The notes under the pieces are model-generated. The model was not told where the DNA came from. It worked only from the letters and a program-made list of their open reading frames with translations, and searched no databases. Both the position numbers and the translations under genes were made by a program. Positions 1 through 10,300 of a stretch of DNA of 43,295 nt are shown one piece after another. The DNA comes from Christensenellaceae bacterium (GTDB taxonomy: Bacteria; Bacillota; Clostridia; Christensenellales; DTU072), in contig JAIRMA010000088.1 of NCBI GenBank assembly GCA_031259085.1, forward strand, positions 1-43,295, in the 5' to 3' direction. Within the stretch, counting starts at the first letter, position 1, and every line of letters begins with the position of its first letter.

Positions 1-302
1 GGAACAGAAATATTTTGAATGTGTGCCCTAAACCTTTTCTAGAATTTTAATCGAAAAATGTTACATTACTAGTCGTGTATTGTAGACAACTAAATTTTTA
101 ATTGTTTTTAGTTGTACTCCGTGCTGTGTAGTCTTTGAGAGTTTTATTTTATGTTGCATAAGTAAAATATAAAAGCTGGTCAGGAAATTGATTAAATAGT
201 AAAACACAAATACAATTAATAACCATTAAAACAGTTATATTAAATCCTACTATTTGAAGTTTCAAAACTTGCAGTGGTTTTTAATTGATTTTTGACACTA
301 AT
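1..302. other. intergenic stretch, no gene seen
   Basis: AT-rich DNA downstream of the dinB stop codon. No ORF with a ribosome binding site, no clear hairpin terminator and no tRNA-like element were seen on either strand. Confidence 0.5.
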
Positions 303-1520
303 TTATTCATCATGTTTTTCTAGTGAATCTGCATTGAACAACCCTGATATTGTAATTCCTCGCTTAAGTACATCATAGCCATATTTCTCACGCAGGACAT
401 CAACAGCTTTATTGAGCCGTTCGTTTTTTTCTTGGATTGGCAAAAACATTGATGTTTGAATACCATTCGCTTCATCAGTTAATTTGTAGGTGGTAATTGT
501 GATTGATCGCAAGGGTGGTTGAGTTTTAAAATCATAAATCGAATTCAATATTTCGAATGCTTTTTGAGCTATCTCTTGTGCGTTGGCAGTGGAAAATTTT
601 AGCGCCTCTTGTTTTGTACGGATAAAGAAATACATGTCCTTCAATTGCAAACATATTCCACTTGCTATAAGATTGTTGCGCCTCAATCTAAATGCTATCA
701 TATCTGACAATGCATAGATAACACTTTTAGCGTCATCACTATTTTTAATATCCTCGGCTGTTGTCATGCCGTTGCCAATGCTTTTGGGCCGTTCTTTTGT
801 TATATATGCTGAGACAGTAGAATCATCCTCACCAGTTGCAGCTAAATATAAGGCTCTACCGCGTTTTCCAAATTTACTTTCTAGAAAGTCGAGACCAGCA
901 TTGGCAATATCCCCGATAGTGAAGATTCCGTATTTGTTTAACTCACTTTGTGTGTTATTGCCTACATATAACATGTTTTGGGCTGGTTGATTCCAGGCTA
1001 CAGTCTTGTAATTTTGTTTAGAGATGACAGTAACCCCATCGGGCTTTTTCATGTCACTGCCCAGTTTAGCAAATGTTTTGGTGAAGGAAGCCCCAACAGA
1101 AATTGTAATGCCAGTTTTATATTTTACTTCATCAGCTATTTTCCGTGCAAGTGTGCCACCGTCAGGCTCAGATCCTATACAGCCTGTTACATCTAGCCAA
1201 CATTCATCTAATCCAAAATCCTCAACAAGCGGGGTATACGAGTAATATATATCACGTATTTTACGTGAATACTCTTGATATTTATCAAAGCGTGGTAAAA
1301 CAAGAATTAAGTTCTTACATTTTCGTTGTGCTTGCCAAATTGTTTCGCCAGTTACCACCCCTGCCTGCTTTGCTAACAAACTTTTGGCTAAAATTATACC
1401 ATGCCTTTTGGTTGGATCCCCGCATACAGCGACTGCTTTATTTTTAAGGTTAGGATCTAGCGCGATAGCAACAGATGCATAAAAATTATTTATATCACAG
1501 TGCAAAATAATTTTTAACAT
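303..1520 (-). CDS. dinB: Y-family DNA polymerase (DNA polymerase IV-like)
   Basis: 405 aa error-prone translesion polymerase, soluble and acting on damaged DNA. The N-terminus carries the Y-family motif around Asp9 (HCDINNFYASV) and the catalytic pair Asp105-Glu106 in GLDECWLDVTG, the usual positions for the metal-binding residues. Helix-hairpin-helix and little-finger regions fill residues about 180-350. Length is normal for DinB/ImpB/UmuC proteins of Firmicutes. The Glu that usually follows the ASV motif is Ala here (ASVAIA), a small departure outside the metal site. The start overlaps the end of coaE by 7 bases, so it is probably the last gene of a polA-coaE-dinB operon. The ribosome binding site is weak, consistent with translational coupling. 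Assignment is firm at family level; the exact subgroup (DinB versus UmuC-like) is inferred. Confidence 0.9.
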   Translation of the reverse strand: MLKIILHCDINNFYASVAIALDPNLKNKAVAVCGDPTKRHGIILAKSLLAKQAGVVTGETIWQAQRKCKNLILVLPRFDKYQEYSRKIRDIYYSYTPLVEDFGLDECWLDVTGCIGSEPDGGTLARKIADEVKYKTGITISVGASFTKTFAKLGSDMKKPDGVTVISKQNYKTVAWNQPAQNMLYVGNNTQSELNKYGIFTIGDIANAGLDFLESKFGKRGRALYLAATGEDDSTVSAYITKERPKSIGNGMTTAEDIKNSDDAKSVIYALSDMIAFRLRRNNLIASGICLQLKDMYFFIRTKQEALKFSTANAQEIAQKAFEILNSIYDFKTQPPLRSITITTYKLTDEANGIQTSMFLPIQEKNERLNKAVDVLREKYGYDVLKRGITISGLFNADSLEKHDE

Positions 1521-2074
1521 AGTGAGTCTAACAGCCTGTTAATATCATCTTCAATTTTACTATTATTTGAATTATTGATAATGCTATCTGCAATAGCGTA
1601 TACCTGCTCCTCTAACGCCTGTGCTATAATTATTTTTTCTGCATATTCCGTAATAAAAGAATTTCTAGATATAATTCTATTTAATCTTTCTTCCTTTGTT
1701 GCATAAACAGCCCAAATTTTATCAAAAAGAAAACGTGTATTACTTGATATAAGTAGCGGGATTTGTATGAAGTTTATGCCGTCGAGGCTTTTCAATTTTA
1801 TGATTTGTTCGATGATTGCAGGATGCGAGAGTGCTTCAAGTTGAGCACGTTTTATTGGATCATCAAAAATCATTTTGCTAATAATATCTTTGTTTATGCG
1901 GTTATTAACTATTGCCTCAGGAAACAAACGAAGTAAATTTTGTTTATACGATGAGGTATTAAAAAGGTCTCGATTAATTTTGTCGACATCGAACACTAGA
2001 AAACCTTTTTCTTCAATTATTTCACAGACAAAGCTCTTTCCAACACCTGCTCCACCAGCTATAGCTATAAGCAT
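1514..2074 (-). CDS. coaE: dephospho-CoA kinase
   Basis: 186 aa cytosolic enzyme for the last step of coenzyme A synthesis, ATP-dependent phosphorylation of dephospho-CoA. The P-loop is at residues 7-14 (GGAGVGKS). The segment FDVDKINRDLF sits where CoaE proteins carry the conserved D-x-D-x-I element, and a LSHPAI motif follows near residue 80. It is a little shorter than the usual ~200 aa. It lies 12 bases downstream of polA with a GAGG ribosome binding site, and overlaps dinB. The polA-coaE neighbourhood is common in Firmicutes and Actinobacteria, which supports the call. Confidence 0.9.
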   Translation of the reverse strand: MLIAIAGGAGVGKSFVCEIIEEKGFLVFDVDKINRDLFNTSSYKQNLLRLFPEAIVNNRINKDIISKMIFDDPIKRAQLEALSHPAIIEQIIKLKSLDGINFIQIPLLISSNTRFLFDKIWAVYATKEERLNRIISRNSFITEYAEKIIIAQALEEQVYAIADSIINNSNNSKIEDDINRLLDSLC

Positions 2075-2086
2075 ATAATTTAAACC

Positions 2087-4777
2087 TCAGATTACAGAAA
2101 ACCAGTCACTACCTTTACTAATATCTACTAAAAGTGGTATGTCTAAACTGACAGCATTTTCCATACAATTTTTTAATAACTGCTCGATATTAGCTACCTC
2201 GTCACTTGGCACTTCTAATATAAGTTCATCATGAACTTGCAATATTAAACGGCTCTTATAATTACCTTTTTTCAATGCATTAAAAGTCATAATCATTGCA
2301 ATTTTAATTATATCTGCAGCGGCTGCTTGTAAAGGCATATTCATAGCAGCGCGTTCTTCTGCAGTTCTAATTCTTTGGGCTTGAACATTCATGTTCTTGA
2401 AGTATCGAATTCTACCCCATGGAGTACGTATAAACCCATTAGTTCTAGCGTTTTGGACGTTAGAGTCCATATATTTTTTTACCAGGGGATATGTTTGAAA
2501 ATATTTCGCTTGAAACATCCGGGCTTCATGGTTTGTGCATCCAATGTTATTTGCAAGCCCAAATGCGCTTATCCCATAAATAATTCCGAAATTCACAGCC
2601 TTGGCCTCCTTACGCATGCTTGCTGTGACACGGCTTTCTGGTACGTTAAATATCTGAGATGCAACAAAAGCATGGATGTCCATGTTTTCATCATAGGCTT
2701 TTTTAAGTACAGGATCACCAGAGAAATGTGCTAAGAGTCTCAATTCGATTTGAGAATAATCTGCGGATATTAGTTGCTTGCCAGGTGGCGCCACAAACAT
2801 TTTTCTAATTTCTTTACCCTCTTCGCTCCGCACTGGGATGTTTTGCAAATTTGGGTCTACAGACGATAATCTCCCAGTTGTAGTTAAGCATTGCTTAAAT
2901 GTTGTATGAACGCGCTTTGTAGAGGGATCAACTAAATCGCTAATTCCTATTACATAAGTTGACCTAAGTTTAAATAGTTTTTTATATCTTAATAATAATG
3001 GAATAATAGGATGGTCGTTTTCAATATCAGTTAAAATATCTTGAGCCACTGAATAATTAGTGGATTTATTTTTCTTTCCGTGTTTGAGGTTTAATTTATT
3101 AAATAACGCATCACTTAATTCTGCTGGCGAATTTATGTTAAATGTATATCCTGCTAATTTGTATATAGATTTCTCTAACACAGCTAGTTCCTCGCTAAAC
3201 TTAGAGTCCAAACTCTTTAGAATATCAACATCAATTACAAACCCGTATTTTTCCATTTCAAAAAGCACTTCTACTAAGGGAAGCTCAGTTTGATTGTATA
3301 ATGAATCGAGTTTATCAGTTTTCAATCTACTGGTCAGCACTTCTTCAAAATTAAAGAAATACGGTGTTAAAATAGATCCATACACTTTGAATGATTTTGC
3401 AAGAGCATCTACAGAATCAGGGGTTTCATTAGAATTTAGGAGGTAGGATTGTAATTGTAAATCATCGTACGGGGGCTTGATCACGATATCATATTTTTTA
3501 CAGACATGCATTAATGTTTTTATGTCAAAGACTATTTTATGAACACTAGAACTTTCAAAATCATTTTTAAATTCAACAAAAGCCTCATTTAGATTAACCC
3601 CAGCTGATAGCATATTAAAGTCATCACTTATGATATACTGTGTCTTATTATCAAATGCAAAACGAATCGTGTTCTGCTTGTTTAAGTCTAGATTGATAAC
3701 TACATTTTTTGTGCGTTTTGTTGAGTCGAAAGAACTAAAAATGAATGCTAATTGTGTGTGTGGCGTATCCAATATTCTTCTTAATTCATCAATTGAGTTA
3801 ACAAGAACCTCGGATTTTACTGCATGTGTTTGTGTCTTTTTAGGAGGATCAATAAGAAAAGTATCCTCAGCAGCTTTAGTTTCTATAACTGCCGAATCAA
3901 CATTGTTATCAAACAAATCCGCAATATTTTGTGATGAACCTCGAACATTAAGGGCAGAATATAGTTCCAGAGACAAAAGTTGATCTTTCAATTTCTGACT
4001 AAAAAATTGTTTGTTAAACCTTAAGTCTTCTAATTCGCACTCAATGGGGACATTAATATCTATAGTTGCTAATTTTTTTGAAAGGTATGCAGATTCTTTC
4101 CCAGCAATTAATTTTTTTCTATAAGCTTCTTTAATGTAAGGCAAAGAGTTGTAAATTTCATCCAAATCATTGTATTTAGACAAGAGTTCACTTGCAGATT
4201 TCTCCCCAATTCCAGGAACGCCTACTATACAATCGGAAGAATCGCCAGCAAGGGCCTTATACACAATTACTTTTGCAGGTGTTAAACCATATTCCAACAG
4301 CAAGACGTCTGATGTGTATTTAGTTGTGACAGACAGGCCTTTTTTAGGCATAAGTACTGCAGTAGTGTCATCTATTAGTTGTAGAGAATCTCTATCACCA
4401 GAGACTATAATTTTTTGATGACCAAAGCGCTTAGCCAATGTGCCAATTATATCATCAGCCTCATAGCCTCTTTTCTCGATGATTTTAATACCCATATTAG
4501 TTAATAATTCTTTTGCAATAGGCACTTGAACTGCGAGATCGTCTGGCATACCTTTCCTGTTTGCTTTATATCCGTCATATAAATCATTACGGAAAGTGTG
4601 TCCGTCAACATCAAAAGTTGCTACCATGTAGGCTGGGTTATAATTCTTAATAAGAGTCATTATCATAGCATAATAGCCTTTTATTGCATTAGTTGGTACT
4701 CCGCCTGTTGTAGTCAACATCCTGATCCCATAAAAAGCTCTATTGAGCAAACTGTTACTGTCTAAAATTATTAGCAT
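2087..4777 (-). CDS. polA: DNA polymerase I
   Basis: 896 aa. Residues 1 to about 290 form the 5'-3' exonuclease (YEADDIIGTLA, GVPGIGEKSA helix-hairpin-helix). A middle 3'-5' exonuclease-like domain follows, and the C-terminal polymerase has motif A with Asp673 (DYSQIELRLLAH), motif B (RKEAKAVNFGIIYG) and motif C with Asp850 (QVHDELILEV). In the middle domain the catalytic D-x-E of proofreading enzymes is not visible: the matching strand reads QLAFIFSSFD. This suggests an inactive proofreading domain, as in Bacillus and Thermus PolI. The start follows a GGAG site. It heads a run with coaE and dinB, so replication-repair polymerases are co-transcribed. Confidence 0.97.
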   Translation of the reverse strand: MLIILDSNSLLNRAFYGIRMLTTTGGVPTNAIKGYYAMIMTLIKNYNPAYMVATFDVDGHTFRNDLYDGYKANRKGMPDDLAVQVPIAKELLTNMGIKIIEKRGYEADDIIGTLAKRFGHQKIIVSGDRDSLQLIDDTTAVLMPKKGLSVTTKYTSDVLLLEYGLTPAKVIVYKALAGDSSDCIVGVPGIGEKSASELLSKYNDLDEIYNSLPYIKEAYRKKLIAGKESAYLSKKLATIDINVPIECELEDLRFNKQFFSQKLKDQLLSLELYSALNVRGSSQNIADLFDNNVDSAVIETKAAEDTFLIDPPKKTQTHAVKSEVLVNSIDELRRILDTPHTQLAFIFSSFDSTKRTKNVVINLDLNKQNTIRFAFDNKTQYIISDDFNMLSAGVNLNEAFVEFKNDFESSSVHKIVFDIKTLMHVCKKYDIVIKPPYDDLQLQSYLLNSNETPDSVDALAKSFKVYGSILTPYFFNFEEVLTSRLKTDKLDSLYNQTELPLVEVLFEMEKYGFVIDVDILKSLDSKFSEELAVLEKSIYKLAGYTFNINSPAELSDALFNKLNLKHGKKNKSTNYSVAQDILTDIENDHPIIPLLLRYKKLFKLRSTYVIGISDLVDPSTKRVHTTFKQCLTTTGRLSSVDPNLQNIPVRSEEGKEIRKMFVAPPGKQLISADYSQIELRLLAHFSGDPVLKKAYDENMDIHAFVASQIFNVPESRVTASMRKEAKAVNFGIIYGISAFGLANNIGCTNHEARMFQAKYFQTYPLVKKYMDSNVQNARTNGFIRTPWGRIRYFKNMNVQAQRIRTAEERAAMNMPLQAAAADIIKIAMIMTFNALKKGNYKSRLILQVHDELILEVPSDEVANIEQLLKNCMENAVSLDIPLLVDISKGSDWFSVI

Positions 4778-4891
4778 TGAATCTCCAATTTACTTGAATT
4801 GAGTAGTGACTGTTATTGGTTTTATTGTATAAATCACAAATGATCATAAATAAATTTAATAGTAAATTCATTCGAACATATAGTAATATAA

Positions 4892-6196
4892 TCAGATGTT
4901 AAGCTTCATGTCATTTTCCTTTATCCATCCTATTTTCCTAAGGAAAAGAGAAGTAAAAAATGCAATGACTGCAGGTATAATGAAAAACAAGAGGATGATA
5001 CCAATAACTAGCATAGTGACGCTTATATCCGATGACGCTTCAACAGTACCAAAAACACCGACAAGGCCAGCAGTTCCCATCCCGCCGCCACTAGCATTAC
5101 ATTTAAGTTTAAATACAGATGAGGCAAGTGGCCCAGTCACTGCACTTGCTACAACTGCTGGAATTAGGATTTTAGGGTTCTTCATCAAATTTGGAATTTG
5201 TAGCATGCTTGTGCCCAATCCTTGTGCTATTAAGCCACCCACACCATTTTCCTTAAAACTTGCAACGGCAAAACCTATCATGTGGGATGCGCACCCGACG
5301 ACAGCTGCTCCGCCAGCTAACATAAGATACTCTGATGAATGAGTAGATGCAATCATGACCCAAATAGCAGCGCTTGATGTGGGTAAGGTTAAAAGAAGGC
5401 CCATAGAAACGGCAATAACAATCCCCATTATTGTGGGGTTCCATTCCATGGCGACAGCAATACCTTTAGCTATTAAACTAATAAAGTTGTTTACAGGGAC
5501 AGACAACAGCAAGACGACTATTACAGAAATAGCAATAGCACCTAGTGGCACTAGTATTATATCGAGTTTAGTTTTACCTGCATACAACTTACATACTTCA
5601 CAGGTAATAAGCGCTGCAAGATAAGCTCCGATTGGATTCCCAACTCCAGTGCTAATAATGGCGCTCCCAGAACCATTTGCTCCCAACATTCCTGCAACCA
5701 TACAACTTATTAAAATCAGCTTATCAGCCTTTAGAACATGCGCAATTCCAGCGCCGATCCCAGCCCCCATTAATATTTTTGCGATTAAAGCCACACTATT
5801 CAAAAATGCATTGTCTGCTAAAGTAGCGATTTGTCCAACAATTGTACCTGCAATGAGAGTTGCAAATAAACCTAATGCCATTCCAGAAAAAGCATCAATG
5901 AACCACCGTTTTGCTAATTTTTTTGCGGTCGCCTTCACAAAAACCTTATCCTTCAATTTGCATTTGACGTTATTTAGATATACTGCAAATTTTTGTTTAT
6001 AAGTGACGTTATCACTAGAATCTAGTGTTTTTTTGAGTGTAATAATATTGGATATGGATTGATCCTCATCATTAGATAATGGGGGAGCGTTTAATATTTC
6101 TTTCAAACCAGGATTATTATCAGTTGATGACAAGGGTTGATTTAAATCATCTGATGAAGTTGCCACTTCAGGAATTATATCTTTATCGTCGGTCAT
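4892..6196 (-). CDS. PTS EIIC-like integral membrane transporter (PTS_EIIC_2 type)
   Basis: 434 aa. The first ~85 residues are hydrophilic and acidic, rich in Asp, Ser and Asn. The remainder has about ten hydrophobic segments with Gly/Ala-rich loops such as GGAAVVGCASHMIGF and NASGGGMGTAGLVG, typical of the PTS_EIIC_2 membrane family. No EIIA or EIIB domain is fused, and none was found nearby, so the phosphotransferase role and substrate are unknown. The ATG overlaps the patatin stop codon (ATGA), so the two are translationally coupled. A gap of 114 bases separates it from polA. Family assignment is by overall pattern; transport of a sugar or other small molecule is inference. Confidence 0.75.
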   Translation of the reverse strand: MTDDKDIIPEVATSSDDLNQPLSSTDNNPGLKEILNAPPLSNDEDQSISNIITLKKTLDSSDNVTYKQKFAVYLNNVKCKLKDKVFVKATAKKLAKRWFIDAFSGMALGLFATLIAGTIVGQIATLADNAFLNSVALIAKILMGAGIGAGIAHVLKADKLILISCMVAGMLGANGSGSAIISTGVGNPIGAYLAALITCEVCKLYAGKTKLDIILVPLGAIAISVIVVLLLSVPVNNFISLIAKGIAVAMEWNPTIMGIVIAVSMGLLLTLPTSSAAIWVMIASTHSSEYLMLAGGAAVVGCASHMIGFAVASFKENGVGGLIAQGLGTSMLQIPNLMKNPKILIPAVVASAVTGPLASSVFKLKCNASGGGMGTAGLVGVFGTVEASSDISVTMLVIGIILLFFIIPAVIAFFTSLFLRKIGWIKENDMKLNI

Positions 6197-7374
6197 ATAA
6201 GATCTCCATGTGTTATGATAGTATTTACAATGACATGAAACAAATTTTTAAGTTCGGGTTTCAATTTAATTTTTTCATCAAGGACTTCTCGTCCAGTAAT
6301 GATGTACTTTTCTAATAATTTTTTTAAGAAATGCTCTGCTGTATATACTTCAAATCGATCAACACCTAACGCCTGAGCGAAAGGCTCTAGAAAGCTTAAG
6401 AAAGTATTGAATGAGCTTGTAGCAACTATTCCTAAATCCTTCAGTTTTTTGCTCAATGCACTAATTGTATCACTCGCATCTTCTCTGACTGGCAAGTCAA
6501 AAAGTGTTGACACTTTTTTAAATGGTAGGATTCCAGACACATTTACATAATTAGTAAACTCAGCATCTGACATAGGCTCAAGATAATATAACACTCCTGC
6601 ATAATTCTTGATAAAGCGTAGCGCATCAAAATAGCCCATTTTAAGGTTGCGTCTTAACCGTTCTTGAGTAAATGACAATGTTTTTCCGAGTGGCTCAGAA
6701 GGACATATATAGTCTATTTTCACAGACATATCAATTACCTTTTGTCTAGGCATATTGCTCATTGTTCGTATTGCTATTATGTTTTGATATCCTTTGCGTA
6801 TTAATGGATTTAGTGGAAGATTGTCGTATATTCCACCATCCATATAACGTTTGCCAGCAATTTCCTCCTTTTTAAACGCAGGAAAACTCGCACTAGCAAA
6901 GATATAATCTAGTATTGTGCCAGGGGGCATTTGATCTTTAAAAATCTCAATAGGCAACCAATCGTCTGTCATTGAAACGGTGACAATCCCAAAATCCATG
7001 CTTGATGCCCTTAATTTTTCCTCATTTATGTACTGACTGAAAAAAGCGCGCATTTTATCTGTGGGCAATCCCCTATTGGCTATCGTGCGTCTTAAGATCC
7101 CAAAAAGGTATTTGACAGTATCTTTATCCCATCGTTTATGAACGATGTTGGTGTATTTTTCATCATCTACATCGGCTAGCATTGAAGGCGTCAAATTATT
7201 CCAAAGATCATAACATATGTCAAAGTCGCCTTGGGCCACTACGGCACCATTAAATGCCCCGATAGATGCTCCCATGACGGCATCAAATTTATATGAGTTT
7301 TCAAATAAGGCTTTTAATGCTCCAATATGAAAGGCTCCCTTGGCCCCACCACCTTCTAAAACAAGTCCTAGCAT
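6193..7374 (-). CDS. patatin-like phospholipase family protein
   Basis: 393 aa serine acyl hydrolase. The N-terminus has the glycine-rich oxyanion motif (LEGGGAKGAFHIGAL), the nucleophile elbow GASIG with Ser37, and the catalytic Asp179 in DGGIYDNLPLNP. These make the Ser-Asp dyad of patatin/RssA-like lipases complete. Residues about 260-393 form a C-terminal extension I do not recognise. No signal peptide or membrane segment is evident, so a cytosolic or membrane-peripheral enzyme is likely. It starts two bases after the beta-galactosidase stop codon and overlaps the EIIC-like gene by ATGA, so all three are probably one operon. The substrate is unknown. Confidence 0.88.
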   Translation of the reverse strand: MLGLVLEGGGAKGAFHIGALKALFENSYKFDAVMGASIGAFNGAVVAQGDFDICYDLWNNLTPSMLADVDDEKYTNIVHKRWDKDTVKYLFGILRRTIANRGLPTDKMRAFFSQYINEEKLRASSMDFGIVTVSMTDDWLPIEIFKDQMPPGTILDYIFASASFPAFKKEEIAGKRYMDGGIYDNLPLNPLIRKGYQNIIAIRTMSNMPRQKVIDMSVKIDYICPSEPLGKTLSFTQERLRRNLKMGYFDALRFIKNYAGVLYYLEPMSDAEFTNYVNVSGILPFKKVSTLFDLPVREDASDTISALSKKLKDLGIVATSSFNTFLSFLEPFAQALGVDRFEVYTAEHFLKKLLEKYIITGREVLDEKIKLKPELKNLFHVIVNTIITHGDLI

Positions 7375-7376
7375 AA

Positions 7377-10300
7377 TTATTTCAATGTCAATCTAAATTT
7401 GAAATTGTGCTGAATATTAGGCAGTATTTTATACTGTGGTTTTAAAGCAGCAATAGCAGGGATATCTCCTCCTACACCCCGTTGTTTACCATCTATATTA
7501 ACTGTTAAATAATCCAGCCCCGCAAGTTCATGTAAATGTGTGGCAGAATCTAACATATCCAAAGAATATGGGTGTACGCTCATTTCAAAGGGCTTATCTA
7601 ATGCCTCAATCAAGACACCATTATCATTACCTACTGTTAAATACCTTACTTCTGTATGTCCGCCATTCTCTTGTGGATATAAATAATCGTGAACAAAATT
7701 TTCTGCAACACCTGAGTATTCTTTCAGAATTGAAGATGTTGCACGATCACAATAATTCTCGAATGGGCCTTTCCCATAAAAAACAACGCCATCGATACCG
7801 TCTCTCAATCCAAAACTAAAACCATATCTAATCAGTTCTTTTTTTGATATGACGCTCATTTCTACATCAATAGATCCAGACGGTGAAAATTCATAAATAG
7901 TGGTTAGTTCTTTAATATGTGGCATCTTCCATTTTATTGTGACAATGACATTGTTATTATTTTGTGTGATTATGAATTTTTTTGGCACAAGTTTTTTCAT
8001 TGCACGCTTATAGCGATTAGCTCCTAAGAAAAACTGCACTAACTTAATATTAACTTGAGCCATCGTATCGTTGTTTATAGTCGCCCTATTAAAGTTTGGA
8101 ATAAAAGGGCTTTTAAGTTTTTCGACTCCAGCTTTATCTACGCTGACAATCCCTCCTGTATGTTTATCTATGATTGCCCTAAAATCACCAGCCGATATGG
8201 CTATTTCTAAATCACCAGATGAAAATGACACTGGATCGATCGCATCAGTTATTATTTCTTCAGGATAGTGATAGGGTGTTAATATAAACTGTTCATATCC
8301 AATGATAGAATCTTTTTGAGCGTACGCGGTAGCACAGCGTGTTACAATATATACAATAGCAGTTATCTCCCCCATGAGTCCCTCAATATCAGGGACATCA
8401 ATATAACCACAATCTCCAGGTGCGATTGAAATTAAAGGCATTTGATTAACAGAGGTAGTTTTACCATTTAGCGTTAATTCAATCCTAACATCAAATTCAT
8501 CTAGGTTAGTGAACATATATCGATTTTTGATCATGAATCGTAATCCATCACAGGTGATGTCAAATTGAGCATATTGCTTTTTGACCTCATATAAGGCTGG
8601 ATTTGGTGTTCGGTCTGCTCTAACTATCCCATTAAAGGCAAACACACCAGCATTTGGTGAATCGTTAAAATCTCCACCATATCTCCATTCAACGACACCA
8701 TCTTTTTCGACTTTAATTGATTGGTCTGCAAAGTCCCAAATAAACCCACCCGATAAGCGGTCATATTTTTTGAATGCATCCCAATAATCTGAGAAGTTTC
8801 CTAAGCTATTTCCCATAGCATGTGAGTACTCGCATAAAATGAAGGGCAGATCCTTATATTTTTCAGGAGAATACCGAGTTCCAAATGGATTCCATAGCGC
8901 TCTACAGTGGACTATAGATTTATTCTCCCCAATCAAAGGCATTTTTTCAACAGTGCTATACATTTCGGACATGACATCACTCACTTCACCAGCAGTAGTG
9001 TCGGGTTCGTAATGAATAAATCGAGTTTGGTCTATTTGTGTAATAGCCTTACGCATTTCTCTAAAGGCACTACCAAAACCAGCCTCATTGCCAAGAGACC
9101 AGGACACAATACAAGGATGATTTTTGAAGGTATTAACCATATTTCTAGCTCTATATACACAATGGCTAGTCCATAATTTACTGTTCCGCGGGATCATAAA
9201 AGCAAGACCATGAGTTTCCAAATTTGTTTCACTCATTACTAAAATCCCATATTTGTCACAAAGATTATAAAATTCTCTGCAACCTGGATAATGCGATGTG
9301 CGTATTGCTGTGATATTATTAGCCTTACATAAAAGAATATCTTTTTCAATTAAACTAACAGGCACAGCATGTCCGTATTCTGGATGAAAATCGTGTCTGT
9401 TAACACCACAAAACTTCAATGGCTTCCCGTTGAGTAAAATAAATGGGCCTGTTCCATTGACCTCTGGCACTATTTTTAATTCTCTAAATCCAAAATTAGA
9501 TTCCCTTATATCTATCACTTCATTGTCAACAGTGAGGGTTACACGTAAAGTATAAAGGACTGGGTGTTCGTGTGACCATAGTTTAATGTCATGACAAGTG
9601 TTGGTAAAACAAAGAAGGATCTTGTCCCCTCTGTTAAGAGGTGTCACAACTTTTTTTGGAGTTTTTAATATTGTGTTCCCCTGATTATCAATTAGTTCAG
9701 ATGTAACATAAGCATTAATAATATTGTCAACAGATGAAGAGATTTCAACACTTCCATTTACTTCTGCAGTGTCATAAGTGTCATGAAATTTCGGATAAAA
9801 ATACATATCTGAGATTTGGATGTTTGGCTTAAATATGAGAGTAACGTCTCGAAAGATCCCAGAAATGCGCCACATATCCTGATCCTCTAAGTAGCTCCCT
9901 GTACAATATCGATATACGATGATAGCTAACTTATTATCTCCAGGCACGAGAAATTCTGTGATGTTATATTCCTGCTCATCAAAGGATGACTCGCTATATC
10001 CAACGAAAGCTCCGTTCACATAAACTTCAGCTGCGCTATTAACCCCAGCCAAATTTAGATAAACACCACAGTCTATTTTATCTAAAGTAAAATGCTTAAC
10101 ATAGCATCCTGCAGAATTTTTATCAGCTTTAATGTGTGGGATTTTTAATAGACACTTCGATTCAATAGCATGTGGATAAGCAATATTTGAATAAATTGGA
10201 GTGTCATAACCTAAGATTTGCCAGTTGCTAGGAACCGAAATTTTATCAAAATCCTCATTAGCAGATGCTGCTTTAAAAAAATCTGGCGGGATATTTTTTA

